Below, one piece after another: positions 27,801-35,698 of a DNA stretch of 64,000 nucleotides (within the stretch, counting starts at the first letter, position 1; each line of letters opens with the position of its first letter). The DNA lies in contig JAGCWA010000028.1 in NCBI GenBank assembly GCA_017962085.1, forward strand, positions 62,001 to 126,000. The letters run 5' to 3'. The DNA comes from Paludibacteraceae bacterium. GTDB taxonomy: Bacteria; Bacteroidota; Bacteroidia; Bacteroidales; Paludibacteraceae. Below the pieces are notes generated by a model. It was not told the DNA's origin, ran no database searches, and saw only the letters and a list, made by a program, of their open reading frames with translations. The position numbers and the translations under genes were made by a program.

Positions 27801-29343
27801 ACTGAAGGTGGCGGTAAAAGACTCGACAGGAAAAGAATTCCCAGTGAAGTTCTCATCCATCGACGCGAACGTCATCAACGTCACCAGTAGTGTGGACCTG
27901 AACGACGTGACGATGGTCATCACAGTCGACAACAAAGGTGATAAGGGATTCTACAAAGGTCTCGAATACTCCGCTCGATTCCTCATGATGGTGAGAAACA
28001 TAAGCTTCAACTATCGCCATGGAGATGTGCTCGAAATCGGTGGCTATAGGCCTACCAGCGGATTCCTCGGACAAGACTGCGACGATCCGGGCTACGACTT
28101 CACATTCGGATTCTACAACACCAACAAGTTCATCCACAATGCCTACGAGCGTGACTCAGTATTGCTTATGGACGGCAAAATCACTACGCCTATCGTGAGG
28201 TCCATCTCGCAGAACCTCACCGCGAAAGCGCAACTGGAACCGTTGCCGAACCTGAAAATAGATTTGAACGCATCTTGGATGAAGAACAACCAGGATGACA
28301 TCTACTACATGTACGGATATTCGGACGATTGGAACATGAAGGAATTCTCCGGAACATACTCCAGGACCTGCATCTCCATACGCACCGCCTTCAAATCCAA
28401 CGAAGCGAACTCAGAGGTGTTCGAGGAATTCTTGCGCAATAGAAGAACTATCCAAAGCAGGATATACAGACAAGTGGGTGACATGAACAGCAACGGGAAA
28501 CCGAACTTCGTGAATCCAAGCGGTGCCGACGTGCTTGTTCCTGCCTTCTATGCGGCCTACATGAAGAAGAATGCGGACGATGTGGACTTGAACTACATAC
28601 CAAGCGGAAACTTCAAAAGCATGGTAACTTCCCTCATACCAAACTGGAAGCTGACATGCAGTTCCATGATGCGTATCGAACCAATCAGGAAAGCGTTCAA
28701 ATCATTCAATTTGAACCACGCCTACAAGAGCACCTACAGTGTAGGTCCTTACAGCTCCTTATTGGAATGGACGAACAACATCTACGGAAACGACCGTTAC
28801 GGAACGAGCGGAGAGTACGAGGAATTCAACAACGTCACCTCCAAATACGATATCAGCTCCGTCAGCATCAGCGAGCAATTCGCACCATTCTTTGGTGTGG
28901 ACGCAAGCTTGAAAAACAGTTTGAGCATGAAATGCGAGTTCAAGAGATCACGTAACGTACAATTGGATATTCCGGGCAACCAGATACTCGAGTCCACCAG
29001 CAAGGAGTTGGTGATCGGTTCAGGTTACCGTTTCGACGACATCGGCATGATCATCAACCTCGGCAAGCAACAGAAGAAGATAAAGAACGACCTGAACCTG
29101 CGAGGAGACCTCTCGTTCAAGAACACGGACGCATACATCCGCATCATCGACGAGGCATTCTCCCAATTGAGCAGCGGCTTGCGTTCACTCGCCTTGAAAC
29201 TCTCCGCCGATTACTTATTCAGCGAAAGACTGAACGTCAAGCTCTACTTCGATTGCAAGTCCAGCACGCCGAAAGTGTCTGAGGGATTCCCTATCATCAC
29301 TACAGATTTCGGTATCGCCTTTAAGATTAATTTGACGAGATAG
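21823..29343 (+). CDS. sprA: T9SS translocon SprA/Sov
   Basis: About 2506 residues; the largest gene in the window. SprA is the 36-strand outer-membrane barrel through which all T9SS cargo crosses. Seen here: a signal peptide (KKLNRHNIFIAASLCGILAFSAFAQ), the SprA N-terminal repeats with SYIDDFEGTESSINIKHPTSW and the later NTTSGLLVFNLGNVSEDI region, long beta-rich stretches and an aromatic-rich end (GIAFKINLTR). The start is not ATG: TTG at 21823 begins directly at the signal peptide. An upstream in-frame TTG at 21787 overlaps the ruvA stop and would add 12 polar residues. No ATG fits, so coupling to ruvA translation is likely. Confidence 0.93.
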   Translation: MKKLNRHNIFIAASLCGILAFSAFAQGDGNVSLPKPSDRKPTLADPQEDTTSLRYPLKKQEMVTYDDFTQKSSMDLANPSNMSTDVDYDPESGFYIYRTKIGEMEVSTPFVLSEDEYRAHALKESMNNYWAEKAKTNTEGGNKFTPGEIQIGLGKQGEKIFGPGGVQLKTQGSVELPFGFTITKRKNPAISERNRKNTTFDFDCKIQLSATGNVGDKINFNINYNTEATFNADQRLINLGYKGEEDDILQLVEAGNVKLPLSSSLITGSTDLFGFRTDLQFGKLKVSAVVSQQQSERKNISTQGAQTTDFEIRATQYEENRHFFLSTYFYDHYDEWAKNAPNPQSGIVINKVEIWTTNSSNSSSNNTTMRNIIALRDLAETYDGEGQSESWPSNANGNLYSTISTNKALRDIQTASNEMSNLVIDGQDYQSAKEYEILNNAKLLRESEYTLNSELGYVSLKSSVSSDNIVAVAYEYTQGGKTYKVGELTTSTTDTASTSTKNLFVKLIKGSIPAPNNKRLWNLAMKNIYSLGAYNIQEDNFKVEVKYYYQSDSTTQYLNYIPALGNKNLLRVLNMDRLNKRLNAMPDGYFDFIRGYTVDPTTGRIIFLSTRPFDKGIRAGYNNMAGVDKFTYPELYDSTLTVAKEYTEKDKYLITGKYSSSSGSEIRLGATNVARGSVRVTAGGRTLVEGTGYTVDYNLGIVKILDEIALSSNSPINVSLESESFFNTQRKSLIGTNMEYEFSDKFSLGGTLLHLSEKPLTQKIGMGNEPISNTIWGMNGTFKSDWQWLTSVIDKIPLVDAKAPSSVALSGEFAQMIPGHSKAVNQEDEGTSYIDDFEGTESSINIKHPTSWVLASTPKITSGPLKDKHFIRESDSYWGQQLSATDLTNVGYGLNRAHLAWYYIDQIFTRSSSNTPDHIKKDKEQLSNHYVRQVDEREIYQDKDPIVGESTTMQTLHLHYYPKERGQYNLDISGMGPDGYLTNPEDRWGGVMRKLDNTNFETSNVEYLEFWLMDPFVYSDMNTTSGLLVFNLGNVSEDILKDGRKAFENGLPTSNNNAAVDTTIWGRVPRLTTLTNSFDNANLNQQDLGLDGLSNEEELRFASSYSKYYREINAKVSATTKQRWNKAPFSPLNDPAGDNYHYYRGSDYDDIEASIFDRYKYYNGTDGNSTASDDKFTSSATTSPDAEDLNGDNTLNESEQYFEYIVNIDKSIFQNEAEWEENYITNMVESPVELKNGDKENIKWYQFRIPIKTPKKRAEGGISDFRSIRYIRMYMTGFQEEEHLRFGEFQLVRTDWRIYEKNDRLVDNSIYAKLRGTGKIDISSVCYEKDQRKKPVGYKLPPGIKQTIDPSQSQIREENEQSMVLRIDSLEPNDVRAVYKTAALDTRQYKRFKMFVHAEEYIDGENIPDNRIYAFVRFGSDFTENYYEYKIPLKMTQAGAIDANQIWPKENNFDFSFEQLTNLKLERDRKKVSGQAKYNEAYTKMDGHNTMAVMGSPSFGDITSMMIGIINEDNVSHNAEIWVNEMRMSGYNEEGGWAAVANLGIVFSDLGSFSLGGQIETVGFGNIEDNVMERNQDDFYEYNLAAAIQLGKFFPEKAKVNMPFSYTRTHQRTSPKYDPMNTDVELKKTLDNYDSDAIKDSIKEMSQTNKIYKSYALNNVRVGITSKKPMPYDPANFSFSLGYNKSEEVNPELEYENIQNYKGMFNYVYSINPKPVEPFKKVKIFKSPYLKLFRDFNFYYVPKNIAFGTSMTRYYEEAQMRNYMQPIVKDTTFQYMTFDKNWQWDRTSDIKWDLTRNLKVSLSTATNSEIAEIIRTEEEDGERLINIPINKQYLDDIGYYDWYDKWKDTVWYSIKHFGEPVSYEQKFNISYNIPINKLPHLDWITSNASYSAFYQWDKGTVLVLGEAPVTGNIIENQRNWNGDVRFNFETLYNKFPRLKEINKKFSKTPTTNTKKKDSKDEKTADKPKSYERKNMRLKAGNKTRISHRLGSLKLKVAVKDSTGKEFPVKFSSIDANVINVTSSVDLNDVTMVITVDNKGDKGFYKGLEYSARFLMMVRNISFNYRHGDVLEIGGYRPTSGFLGQDCDDPGYDFTFGFYNTNKFIHNAYERDSVLLMDGKITTPIVRSISQNLTAKAQLEPLPNLKIDLNASWMKNNQDDIYYMYGYSDDWNMKEFSGTYSRTCISIRTAFKSNEANSEVFEEFLRNRRTIQSRIYRQVGDMNSNGKPNFVNPSGADVLVPAFYAAYMKKNADDVDLNYIPSGNFKSMVTSLIPNWKLTCSSMMRIEPIRKAFKSFNLNHAYKSTYSVGPYSSLLEWTNNIYGNDRYGTSGEYEEFNNVTSKYDISSVSISEQFAPFFGVDASLKNSLSMKCEFKRSRNVQLDIPGNQILESTSKELVIGSGYRFDDIGMIINLGKQQKKIKNDLNLRGDLSFKNTDAYIRIIDEAFSQLSSGLRSLALKLSADYLFSERLNVKLYFDCKSSTPKVSEGFPIITTDFGIAFKINLTR

Positions 29344-29363
29344 TAGAAGATTATAGGCTATGA

Positions 29364-29380
29364 AACGTCGGTTCGACGTT
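29364..29380 (+). other. Perfect 7-bp hairpin after sprA
   Basis: AACGTCG/CGACGTT (29364-29370/29374-29380) with a GTT loop lies 20 nt after the sprA stop and just before the terminator. It has no T-tract of its own and may protect the mRNA end. Confidence 0.55.
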
Positions 29381-29394
29381 ATCAATGGAAAAGA

Positions 29395-29428
29395 AAGGGG
29401 ATGTCAGATGGCATCCCCTTCTCTTTGA
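29395..29428 (+). terminator. Probable terminator of ruvA-sprA
   Basis: AAGGGGATG/CATCCCCTT (29395-29403/29412-29420) with an 8-nt loop is followed by CTCTTTG, a weak T-tract. Confidence 0.75.
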
Positions 29429-29655
29429 CCCCTCAATCCCCAAGTGAGCAACCGCCCCGCACAATACAAATCGCACAGAAAACGATGAAACTTCTGTAAA
29501 ATATATTTGGAATATTGAGAAAATAATCTACATTTGTGTTGATAATCTATAAAATCATTTAAAAGCGTAAAAAAGTAATAGTATTAAACTAATGTGGCAG
29601 ATAAACCCTGTCATGCCCCATCTGTGGGGAAAAACAAAAGGAAGGAGACACACAA
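29429..29655. other. Intergenic region with leader of the following gene
   Basis: It contains a textbook promoter (29506-29536) and a leader of about 115 nt with a short hairpin CCCCA/TGGGG (29616-29620/29625-29629). A 30-codon frame from 29592 overlapping the next start is probably chance. Confidence 0.5.
29506..29536 (+). promoter_or_regulatory. Consensus Bacteroidetes promoter
   Basis: TTTG (29506-29509), a 19-nt spacer and TACATTTG (29529-29536), exact matches to both boxes. Confidence 0.75.
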
Positions 29656-30591
29656 ATGAGTTCAGCATTAAAAGAATTAAATGAAACGTTAGGATTCAAG
29701 AGCAACGACGTTTTCTTATACGGATTTCAACGAAACACACTCGTAATCATACACGAAGATGAGAATAACAGGATATGCGTATCGGTAAGATTCCCCATCG
29801 AGCTTGACGAAAGCGACATGGAGAGGATCAAATCCTGGGAGAAAGATGGATACGCGAAGAAGGTCGGAAATGATCCAGATGACAAAACCAGCGTAGACTT
29901 CGAGTTCAAATCCTCCAACAAAGACAAAATCAAAGAAGTATTAGAGGACATCTCCGGGTACACCGCCGAGAAATATCCCGAGGCTAAAATCCAATGTTAC
30001 GGGAAGGATTGCACGGAAGACACGAACATAGACATATACGAGGTGAATGGTATTCCAATCCCTCTATGCGAGAAATGCGCCCAGGAGTTGGAAAAAGATC
30101 TCGAGAAGGCCAACATAGAGGAGGAAGCAGCACCTGGTAATTACCTTCGGGGATTTTTGGGAGCAGCCCTTTTCTCCATACCAGGCATATTAGTATCCTT
30201 CATATTCATTATGTTAGGAAAGATTGCGGCCATCGCAGGATTCGTCTACTATCTCCTCGCCCACAAAGGATACCTTTGGGCCAAAGGCAAATACGATAAA
30301 ATCGGTGTCCTGATCATTTCCGTCACGAGCCTTTTGTTCGTGGTTATCGGAACATACATAAGTGTCGTAGCCGACATAGCATTTGAGATGAAAAAAATCG
30401 ACGAACTTGCGGATAAACCGATGTCTGATTTATTCTTATATGCATTTGCGTTCGCACAAACACCTGATGTCGCAAGCGACATCAAAAAAGACATCTATTT
30501 GGCGTTGTTCGTATGCGGAATCTGTATTGTCTTATACGCTTTCCAAGCCTTCAAATCGGCAGGACAGAAATTGACGATCAAGAAGGGATAA
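29656..30591 (+). CDS. Unidentified membrane protein with a zinc-knuckle-like segment
   Basis: 311 residues. A soluble N-terminal domain (1-112) has alternating strands (DVFLYGFQRNTLVIIHED, ICVSVRFPIEL). Next comes CYGKDC...CEKCAQ (about 116-142), four cysteines spaced like a small zinc-binding finger, then four membrane helices (about 165-185, 190-210, 216-240, 275-295) and a basic tail. I recognise no family. It has a clear Shine-Dalgarno AGGAG 8 nt before ATG, rare in this phylum, a perfect promoter and its own terminator. The Shine-Dalgarno and the protein style suggest acquisition from another phylum, but this is inference. Confidence 0.8.
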   Translation: MSSALKELNETLGFKSNDVFLYGFQRNTLVIIHEDENNRICVSVRFPIELDESDMERIKSWEKDGYAKKVGNDPDDKTSVDFEFKSSNKDKIKEVLEDISGYTAEKYPEAKIQCYGKDCTEDTNIDIYEVNGIPIPLCEKCAQELEKDLEKANIEEEAAPGNYLRGFLGAALFSIPGILVSFIFIMLGKIAAIAGFVYYLLAHKGYLWAKGKYDKIGVLIISVTSLLFVVIGTYISVVADIAFEMKKIDELADKPMSDLFLYAFAFAQTPDVASDIKKDIYLALFVCGICIVLYAFQAFKSAGQKLTIKKG

Positions 30592-30614
30592 GAGAATTCT
30601 GAAATCAAAAAAAC

Positions 30615-30657
30615 AGGGCATCATCGCAAATGACATGTGATGATGCCCTATTTCTTT
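30615..30657 (+). terminator. Long-stem terminator
   Basis: A 14-bp stem (30615-30628/30636-30649, one mismatch) with a 7-nt loop is followed by ATTTCTTTG. It ends the membrane-protein transcript and lies near the 3' end of the convergent carbonic-anhydrase-like gene. Confidence 0.85.
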
Positions 30658-30726
30658 GCGTCGCACAAATCCGCCGAAACGGATCATGGAGCGAACCCAA
30701 CGGAAGGGACTACCCTACTCCCCGAT

Positions 30727-31242
30727 TCACTCTTTATACCAACTTGCATACATTCGATAGTTGTTGGAGATCTTATGGATCATCTCCTTGGTCTGTTCCG
30801 GAGAGACATCCTTCAGTTTCTTGGCAGGCACGCCCGCATAGAGGCTACCGGGTTCGACCACGGTATTAGGCGTGATAAGCGCATTCGCAGCCACGATGGA
30901 ATTCTCGCCGATCACCGCGCCATCCAAAATGGTGGAGCCCATTCCTACCAAGACGTTGTCACAGATCTTCGCCCCATGGATGGTAGCATTATGACCCACA
31001 GAAACATTATCTCCGATCTCGATGGTGGATTTCTGGTAGAGCGTATGGAGCACGCTGCCATCCTGTATATTCACATTCTTACCAATGCGGATGGAGTTCA
31101 CATCTCCCCGCAAAACCGTATTGAACCAAATGCTACAACCCTCACCTATCTCCACATCCCCAATCACAGTCGCATTCTCCGCCAAGAAAACATCCTCGGC
31201 TATCTTAGGGGTGAATCCCCTCACTGATTTAATCAAAGCCAT
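30727..31242 (-). CDS. Gamma-carbonic-anhydrase-like hexapeptide protein
   Basis: 171 residues from the ATG at 31242 (MALIKSVRGFTPKI); the frame is open further upstream but that part is not conserved-looking. It is a left-handed beta-helix with repeated hexapeptides (IGDVEIGEGCSIWFNTVLRGDVNSIRIG, NVNIQDGSVLHT). The zinc-ligand histidines typical of gamma-class enzymes appear in SVLHT, VGHNATIHG. Members are called YrdA/PaaY-like; activity is carbonic anhydrase in some, thioesterase or unknown in others. The upstream region has the three-arm inverted repeat at 31308-31348. Confidence 0.9.
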   Translation of the reverse strand: MALIKSVRGFTPKIAEDVFLAENATVIGDVEIGEGCSIWFNTVLRGDVNSIRIGKNVNIQDGSVLHTLYQKSTIEIGDNVSVGHNATIHGAKICDNVLVGMGSTILDGAVIGENSIVAANALITPNTVVEPGSLYAGVPAKKLKDVSPEQTKEMIHKISNNYRMYASWYKE

Positions 31243-31307
31243 AATATAAATTTTACAATTAACGAAAAAAGGAAGGCACAACCATAATCGCAAAGTATCA
31301 TCCCTTC

Positions 31308-31348
31308 CCCTATAGAAAATTATAGGGAGATGCACATCCCCCTATAAT
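31308..31348. promoter_or_regulatory. Three-arm alternative stem region
   Basis: CCCTATA (31308-31314), TATAGGG (31321-31327) and CCCTATA (31340-31346) allow two mutually exclusive stems; the second extends to 9 bp (ATTATAGGG/CCCTATAAT). It lies between the TlpA-like gene and the carbonic-anhydrase-like gene on the minus strand. No T-tract follows in either direction. Confidence 0.4.
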
Positions 31349-31380
31349 TCCTAAATCCTAAATTCTAACTCTTAATTCTT
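31346..31380. repeat. Heptad tract at the 3' end of the TlpA-like gene
   Basis: ATTCCTA, AATCCTA, AATTCTA, ACTCTTA and ATTCTTC run in 7-bp phase and include the stop codon (minus strand 31374-31372) and last codons of the gene. Read on the gene strand it begins GAATTAAGAGTTA, identical to the start of the tract at lolD. Confidence 0.7.
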
Positions 31381-32781
31381 CTTCGCTTTACGCTTCACGA
31401 GTTCCTCCTCCAGAATCATGTCCAAGGTCTGCATATCGATCTTCTTAGCGATGATCTTTCTGTCCTTGTTCAGCAAGTAAACACCTGGAGTGGCGGAAGT
31501 ATCATAGAACTCCCAGAAGTAAGACTCGCGGTAAGGGTCCCACACGTTGACCCAATCCTGCATATGGTTCTTCTCCACAAACTTCATCCACTCGTCGCGG
31601 TCCGTCTGCGTGTAGCAAGCGAAGACCTCGAAACCCTTGTCTTTCCATTTCGTGTAGACCGAGTCGTGAAGTACTGGAGTAGTCTTCTTGCAATGTCCGC
31701 AAGAAGGCTCGAAGAAATAAACCAACACGCACTCCGCCGTGATGTCGGAGAGTTTCTTCACCCTATTGGTCGAATCGAGCATTGTGAGCATATAGGCCTT
31801 ATCGCCCACCAAGTTGTAGCGGATTTTCTTAGCCTCCTTACGGAGAGACTCCACCCAAGCGGAATCAGCCCACTTGGCTTGTCCGGAGAAGTAATACTTC
31901 TCAGCGAGACGCAACCAAAGTTTATCCATACCCATCATCTTACTGGAGATACCATAGTTGATCATCTTGCTCGTCATCACCTGGAAAGTAAGCGTATCGC
32001 ACTTACTGCGCTCGATCAGGTCGATAGCAGCCTCCGCCAACGTATCAGGATCCTGCAACACATGCTTGGAAATGAAACCGTCCACCATGGAAGGGAAGAA
32101 CGGAGTACGCAAGAAACGAGGGTCGCACAAATTGACGTTGTCGAAATAATGATGCTTAAAGTATTGATAGCGAGTGAACGCACGGATAGAGTCCGGCACC
32201 TCTTCAAACGAAGGAGTCTCAACAGGAATAGTAGCCTTGACGTAAGCGCCAAGGAAATTACCCTTGTTGCGATCGATCATATCGTGTTGGTACTTCATCA
32301 CCTTCTCCGTCATCTTGTCGAAAGTATCATAGAACTTCGTAGAATCGATCTTCTTTTCCTTGTACTTCTTTTGCAACTCGATACGTTCCGTGTTCATCTG
32401 GATGAGGAATTTCCTCAAGTTTTGGAATTCAGTACTTTCAGCAGAACCTGAAACAACCGCCTCGTCAATATTCGAAGTATCGACGGAAACTTTGATGTTC
32501 TGATCTGAGCCGACCATCATATCGAAGTACTTCTCCGCATTAAAGTAGATGATATAGATACCCTCTTCCAACTTATCCTTGCCAGAGAAAGTACCATTTC
32601 CCTTTCCGTCCAACTTCAGGGTATCGCGGGAGTAGGTCTTCCCGTTCATGTGATACGCCAGATAAGCTGGCTCGTTCTTCATGTTCTTCACATTCAGCTG
32701 AATCTTATAGCCTGCGCCCACTGCCAAAGAGAAAGCAGCGGATAGCGACAATGTCGCCAAAATCATACACAATCTTTTCAT
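31372..32781 (-). CDS. TlpA-like thioredoxin-fold protein with DUF4369/DUF5106-type N-terminal part
   Basis: 469 residues from the ATG at 32781, chosen because it yields a signal peptide (MKRLCMILATLSLSAAFSLAVGAG). An N-terminal beta domain (KIQLNVKNMKNEPAYLAYHMNGKTYSRD) is of the DUF4369 kind, a helical middle follows, and the C-terminus is a thioredoxin fold with active site PSCGHCKK, then ATPGVYLLNKDRKI with the cis-Pro. Bacteroidetes use such periplasmic proteins for disulfide reduction, for example in cytochrome c maturation; the substrate here is unknown. It is preceded by the aminopeptidase gene with a 44-nt gap. Confidence 0.88.
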   Translation of the reverse strand: MKRLCMILATLSLSAAFSLAVGAGYKIQLNVKNMKNEPAYLAYHMNGKTYSRDTLKLDGKGNGTFSGKDKLEEGIYIIYFNAEKYFDMMVGSDQNIKVSVDTSNIDEAVVSGSAESTEFQNLRKFLIQMNTERIELQKKYKEKKIDSTKFYDTFDKMTEKVMKYQHDMIDRNKGNFLGAYVKATIPVETPSFEEVPDSIRAFTRYQYFKHHYFDNVNLCDPRFLRTPFFPSMVDGFISKHVLQDPDTLAEAAIDLIERSKCDTLTFQVMTSKMINYGISSKMMGMDKLWLRLAEKYYFSGQAKWADSAWVESLRKEAKKIRYNLVGDKAYMLTMLDSTNRVKKLSDITAECVLVYFFEPSCGHCKKTTPVLHDSVYTKWKDKGFEVFACYTQTDRDEWMKFVEKNHMQDWVNVWDPYRESYFWEFYDTSATPGVYLLNKDRKIIAKKIDMQTLDMILEEELVKRKAKKN

Positions 32782-32825
32782 GACTCTATTCCAAAAAATT
32801 TTCGCTAAATTAATGAATTTATTTA

Positions 32826-34586
32826 TCAACGACCAATAACGGAAGTCATTTTACCCAACCATTTTAACGTTTTTTTATCGAAGATGGCAGGAGAGAGAGT
32901 CTCCCACACCCGTTTATGGTATTCGTTCACCCAATTCAATTCTTCGTCCGTAAGGAGTCCGACATCTATCAAACCGGCATCATAAGGGAACAACGTAAGG
33001 GTCTCGAAACGCAGGAAACGTCCGAATTCGCTTCGTTCACCCTCCGCCACCGCCACCAAATTCTCGATACGGATACCATGCTTTCCCTCCCGATAGACAC
33101 CTGGTTCGTCGGAAAGCACCATGCCGGGGAGCAAAGAGACGCCATTTTGCACCTTTCGGATATTTTGAGGACCCTCATGCACACAAAGGAAATGTCCGAC
33201 GCCATGACCCGTTCCATGACCATAATCCGCACCAGCCCGCCACAAAGGCATCTTCGCCAGCACATCCAGCTGAGCACCCTGCGTGCCCTCCGGGAAATGA
33301 GCCATCGCCACCGCAATATGCCCCTTCAGGACCAGTGTATAATCGCGCCGTTGCTCCGTCGTAGGCGTGCCGAAGCAGACCGTGCGGGTGATATCCGTCG
33401 TGCCATGGAGGTAATTACCGCCCGAATCGACCAGCAGCAAGCCATCTTTGCCAATCACCGCATTTGACTCCTCCGTGGCGCTATAATGGACCACCGCCCC
33501 ATGTGCGGCATAGCCAGCGATGGTGGAGAAGCTCTCACAGACAAAGTCCTGTTGTCCATACCTATGCCTCAACAAGATATCTGCGACATCCATTTCCGTC
33601 AGGCGTTCCCCCTCCCCTATTCGTTCATACAGTTCCGAAAAGGCATTCGAGAGCGCCACGCCATCCTTCCGCATCGCAAGGCGGAAACCGGAGAGTTCAG
33701 TATCATTCTTGCAAGCCTTCAGCAAGGCGACCGGAGAGGTCTCGACAACCTTTCGGCAAGCGATCCATTCCGCCAGGGTGGAGTTCGTCTTGGAAGGGTC
33801 AACGGAAAGCGTGAAATCCTTCGGCAAGGAAGCCACGTATGAAAAGACACTGTCGTATGGTTTCAAGTCAATACTCTGCTCTGCAAGGGATTTCCGCAAA
33901 GAGGCAGAGACACACTGCTCCTCCGCGAATAGCACCGTCCTTTCCCTGCCCACCACCGCATAGGCGACAGCCACAGGATTATACGGAGTATCGGCGGCAC
34001 GTATGTTCAACGTCCACGCCACCTCATCCAAAGCGCACAGCAGAAGAGCATCCGCATCCGTCTTGGAGAAGATCATTTCACGCTTCTCCCGATGCGACAA
34101 ACCCGTGATCTCAACAGGCAAACTATATAGCGATGTACGTTTCCTCGGGACCCCCTCATCCCACAGCGGGGAGAGATCAGAGACCACAAGGATGCCATAA
34201 TCTTCAAAGAAAGAGCGGTACGACTCCACGTTTCGGGCAGAGAAGCACGAGCCATCGAAGCCCACGACATTGCCCTTGGACAACTTACCTGCAATCCAAT
34301 TCAGGAACGAAGGTGTATCCGACAGGCCATCCTTGAAAAGCGTAATGCCGGAGCCCGACAATTGGGTAGCCGCCTGCAGATAGTAGCGGGAATCCGTCCA
34401 GAGCCCCGCCTCGTCCGACAAGACCACCAACGTGCCTGCGGAACCTGTGAAACCTGAGATGTATTGCCTCAACTTCCACTCCTCAGGCGGATATTCACTC
34501 AGATGCGGATCCTCGGAAGGGACGATATAGGCGTCCACCCCCAACTCCGCCATCCGTTTTCTGACAACATCCAGTTTATTGTTCAT
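32826..34586 (-). CDS. Xaa-Pro aminopeptidase (M24B family)
   Basis: 586 residues, the long three-domain aminopeptidase P form. Two creatinase-like N-terminal domains are followed by a pita-bread catalytic domain in which the metal ligands are visible: LLVDSGGNYLHGTTDITRT (two Asp), GTGHGVGHFLCVHEGP (His), SDEPGVY (Glu) and IRIENL (Glu). It removes N-terminal residues preceding proline, likely in the cytoplasm since no signal peptide is present. It is 8 nt behind the pseudouridine synthase gene. Confidence 0.95.
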   Translation of the reverse strand: MNNKLDVVRKRMAELGVDAYIVPSEDPHLSEYPPEEWKLRQYISGFTGSAGTLVVLSDEAGLWTDSRYYLQAATQLSGSGITLFKDGLSDTPSFLNWIAGKLSKGNVVGFDGSCFSARNVESYRSFFEDYGILVVSDLSPLWDEGVPRKRTSLYSLPVEITGLSHREKREMIFSKTDADALLLCALDEVAWTLNIRAADTPYNPVAVAYAVVGRERTVLFAEEQCVSASLRKSLAEQSIDLKPYDSVFSYVASLPKDFTLSVDPSKTNSTLAEWIACRKVVETSPVALLKACKNDTELSGFRLAMRKDGVALSNAFSELYERIGEGERLTEMDVADILLRHRYGQQDFVCESFSTIAGYAAHGAVVHYSATEESNAVIGKDGLLLVDSGGNYLHGTTDITRTVCFGTPTTEQRRDYTLVLKGHIAVAMAHFPEGTQGAQLDVLAKMPLWRAGADYGHGTGHGVGHFLCVHEGPQNIRKVQNGVSLLPGMVLSDEPGVYREGKHGIRIENLVAVAEGERSEFGRFLRFETLTLFPYDAGLIDVGLLTDEELNWVNEYHKRVWETLSPAIFDKKTLKWLGKMTSVIGR

Positions 34587-34594
34587 GGCGACGA

Positions 34595-35509
34595 TTATTT
34601 GCGGACGAAACGAGCCATTTTCTCAGGCAATTCCGCCTCGAAGGTCATGAGCTTAGTCGTGATCGGATGACGGAACGTGATGGATGAAGCGTGCAAGCCG
34701 ATACGGCCGATAGGGGAAGTGGAACCCCCATATTTCTTGTCACCGATGATCGGATGACCGATGCTTTGCATATGCACACGTATCTGGTTCTTGCGTCCGG
34801 TCAGCAACAAAACCTTCAGGAAGGTGTAGCCGTTCAACCGTTTCACCACCTCATAGCGGGTAATCGACTCCATGCCCCCATTGTCGAAGTCAGAAGAATA
34901 GACCTTTTTAGACTTAGGGTCCTCGTTCAGCCACGTGCGGATCTCCCCCTCATCCTTCTCGACCACGCCCTCGACGATAGCGTAGTAGACCTTGCTTTTG
35001 ACGTCCCGTTGCCAATTACGTTGCATCAGCATCTGGGCCTCCTTCTGCTTCGCGAAGATCAGCACGCCGGACGTCTCACGATCCAAGCGATGGACCACGT
35101 ACAAGCGGTTGCTCCTGCTCTGTTTCTTGAGGTGGTTCAGCACCACACGGAAAGCCGTATAATCCTCCTGCTTATCCGTAGCGACGGACAACACGCCCTC
35201 CGACTTGTTCACCACGACGAGATAATCATCCTCGAACAAAACGGAGACACGGCTACTCTTCAAGCCCGTAGCCTCCTTGGCGAAATCGACGGCGACGACA
35301 TCCCCCGGACGAAGCGCATAGTCATACTGCGTCTTCACCTGGTTATTCACGAAGACCTGCCCGCGCGACAAAACACGCTTCAGCGCAGTTTTACTCATGC
35401 TACCGATCTTTTTCGCGACGAAATCGGAAAGGATAGCCTCCTCCTTCACATGGAAAGTGACGATTTTACTTTTTTCCTCCCTACGAGAGGAACTTCCTCT
35501 TGTTAACAT
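34595..35509 (-). CDS. RluA-family 23S rRNA pseudouridine synthase
   Basis: 304 residues: an N-terminal S4-like RNA-binding region (KTALKRVLSRGQVFVNNQVKTQYDYALRPGDVV) and a RluA catalytic domain with HRLDRETSGVLIFAK (catalytic Asp). Also seen are LLTGRKNQIRVHMQSIGHPIIGDKKYG and IGLHASSITFRHP. RluA versus RluD specificity cannot be read off. It heads the minus-strand run with aminopeptidase P. Confidence 0.93.
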   Translation of the reverse strand: MLTRGSSSRREEKSKIVTFHVKEEAILSDFVAKKIGSMSKTALKRVLSRGQVFVNNQVKTQYDYALRPGDVVAVDFAKEATGLKSSRVSVLFEDDYLVVVNKSEGVLSVATDKQEDYTAFRVVLNHLKKQSRSNRLYVVHRLDRETSGVLIFAKQKEAQMLMQRNWQRDVKSKVYYAIVEGVVEKDEGEIRTWLNEDPKSKKVYSSDFDNGGMESITRYEVVKRLNGYTFLKVLLLTGRKNQIRVHMQSIGHPIIGDKKYGGSTSPIGRIGLHASSITFRHPITTKLMTFEAELPEKMARFVRK

Positions 35510-35698
35510 ATAGATGAATTTTTACCACAAAAGTAAAGAAAAACACCATAGCAACGTAAAAAAAAGCAACTGAATCAACCGCAACAGATTCGTTGAAGAA
35601 AAAAAGCGGATTTTAGAGCGATTCATTCAGGAAAAAAGCCTATATTTAACAAATTTTTCTCTCGTAGTATTGTTTGACGAAAAATAGATTGATGTGGC

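Noticed and set aside
29592-29684. A 30-codon frame overlapping the start of the membrane-protein gene
   Set aside because: No ribosome site of its own and no codon pattern of a leader peptide.
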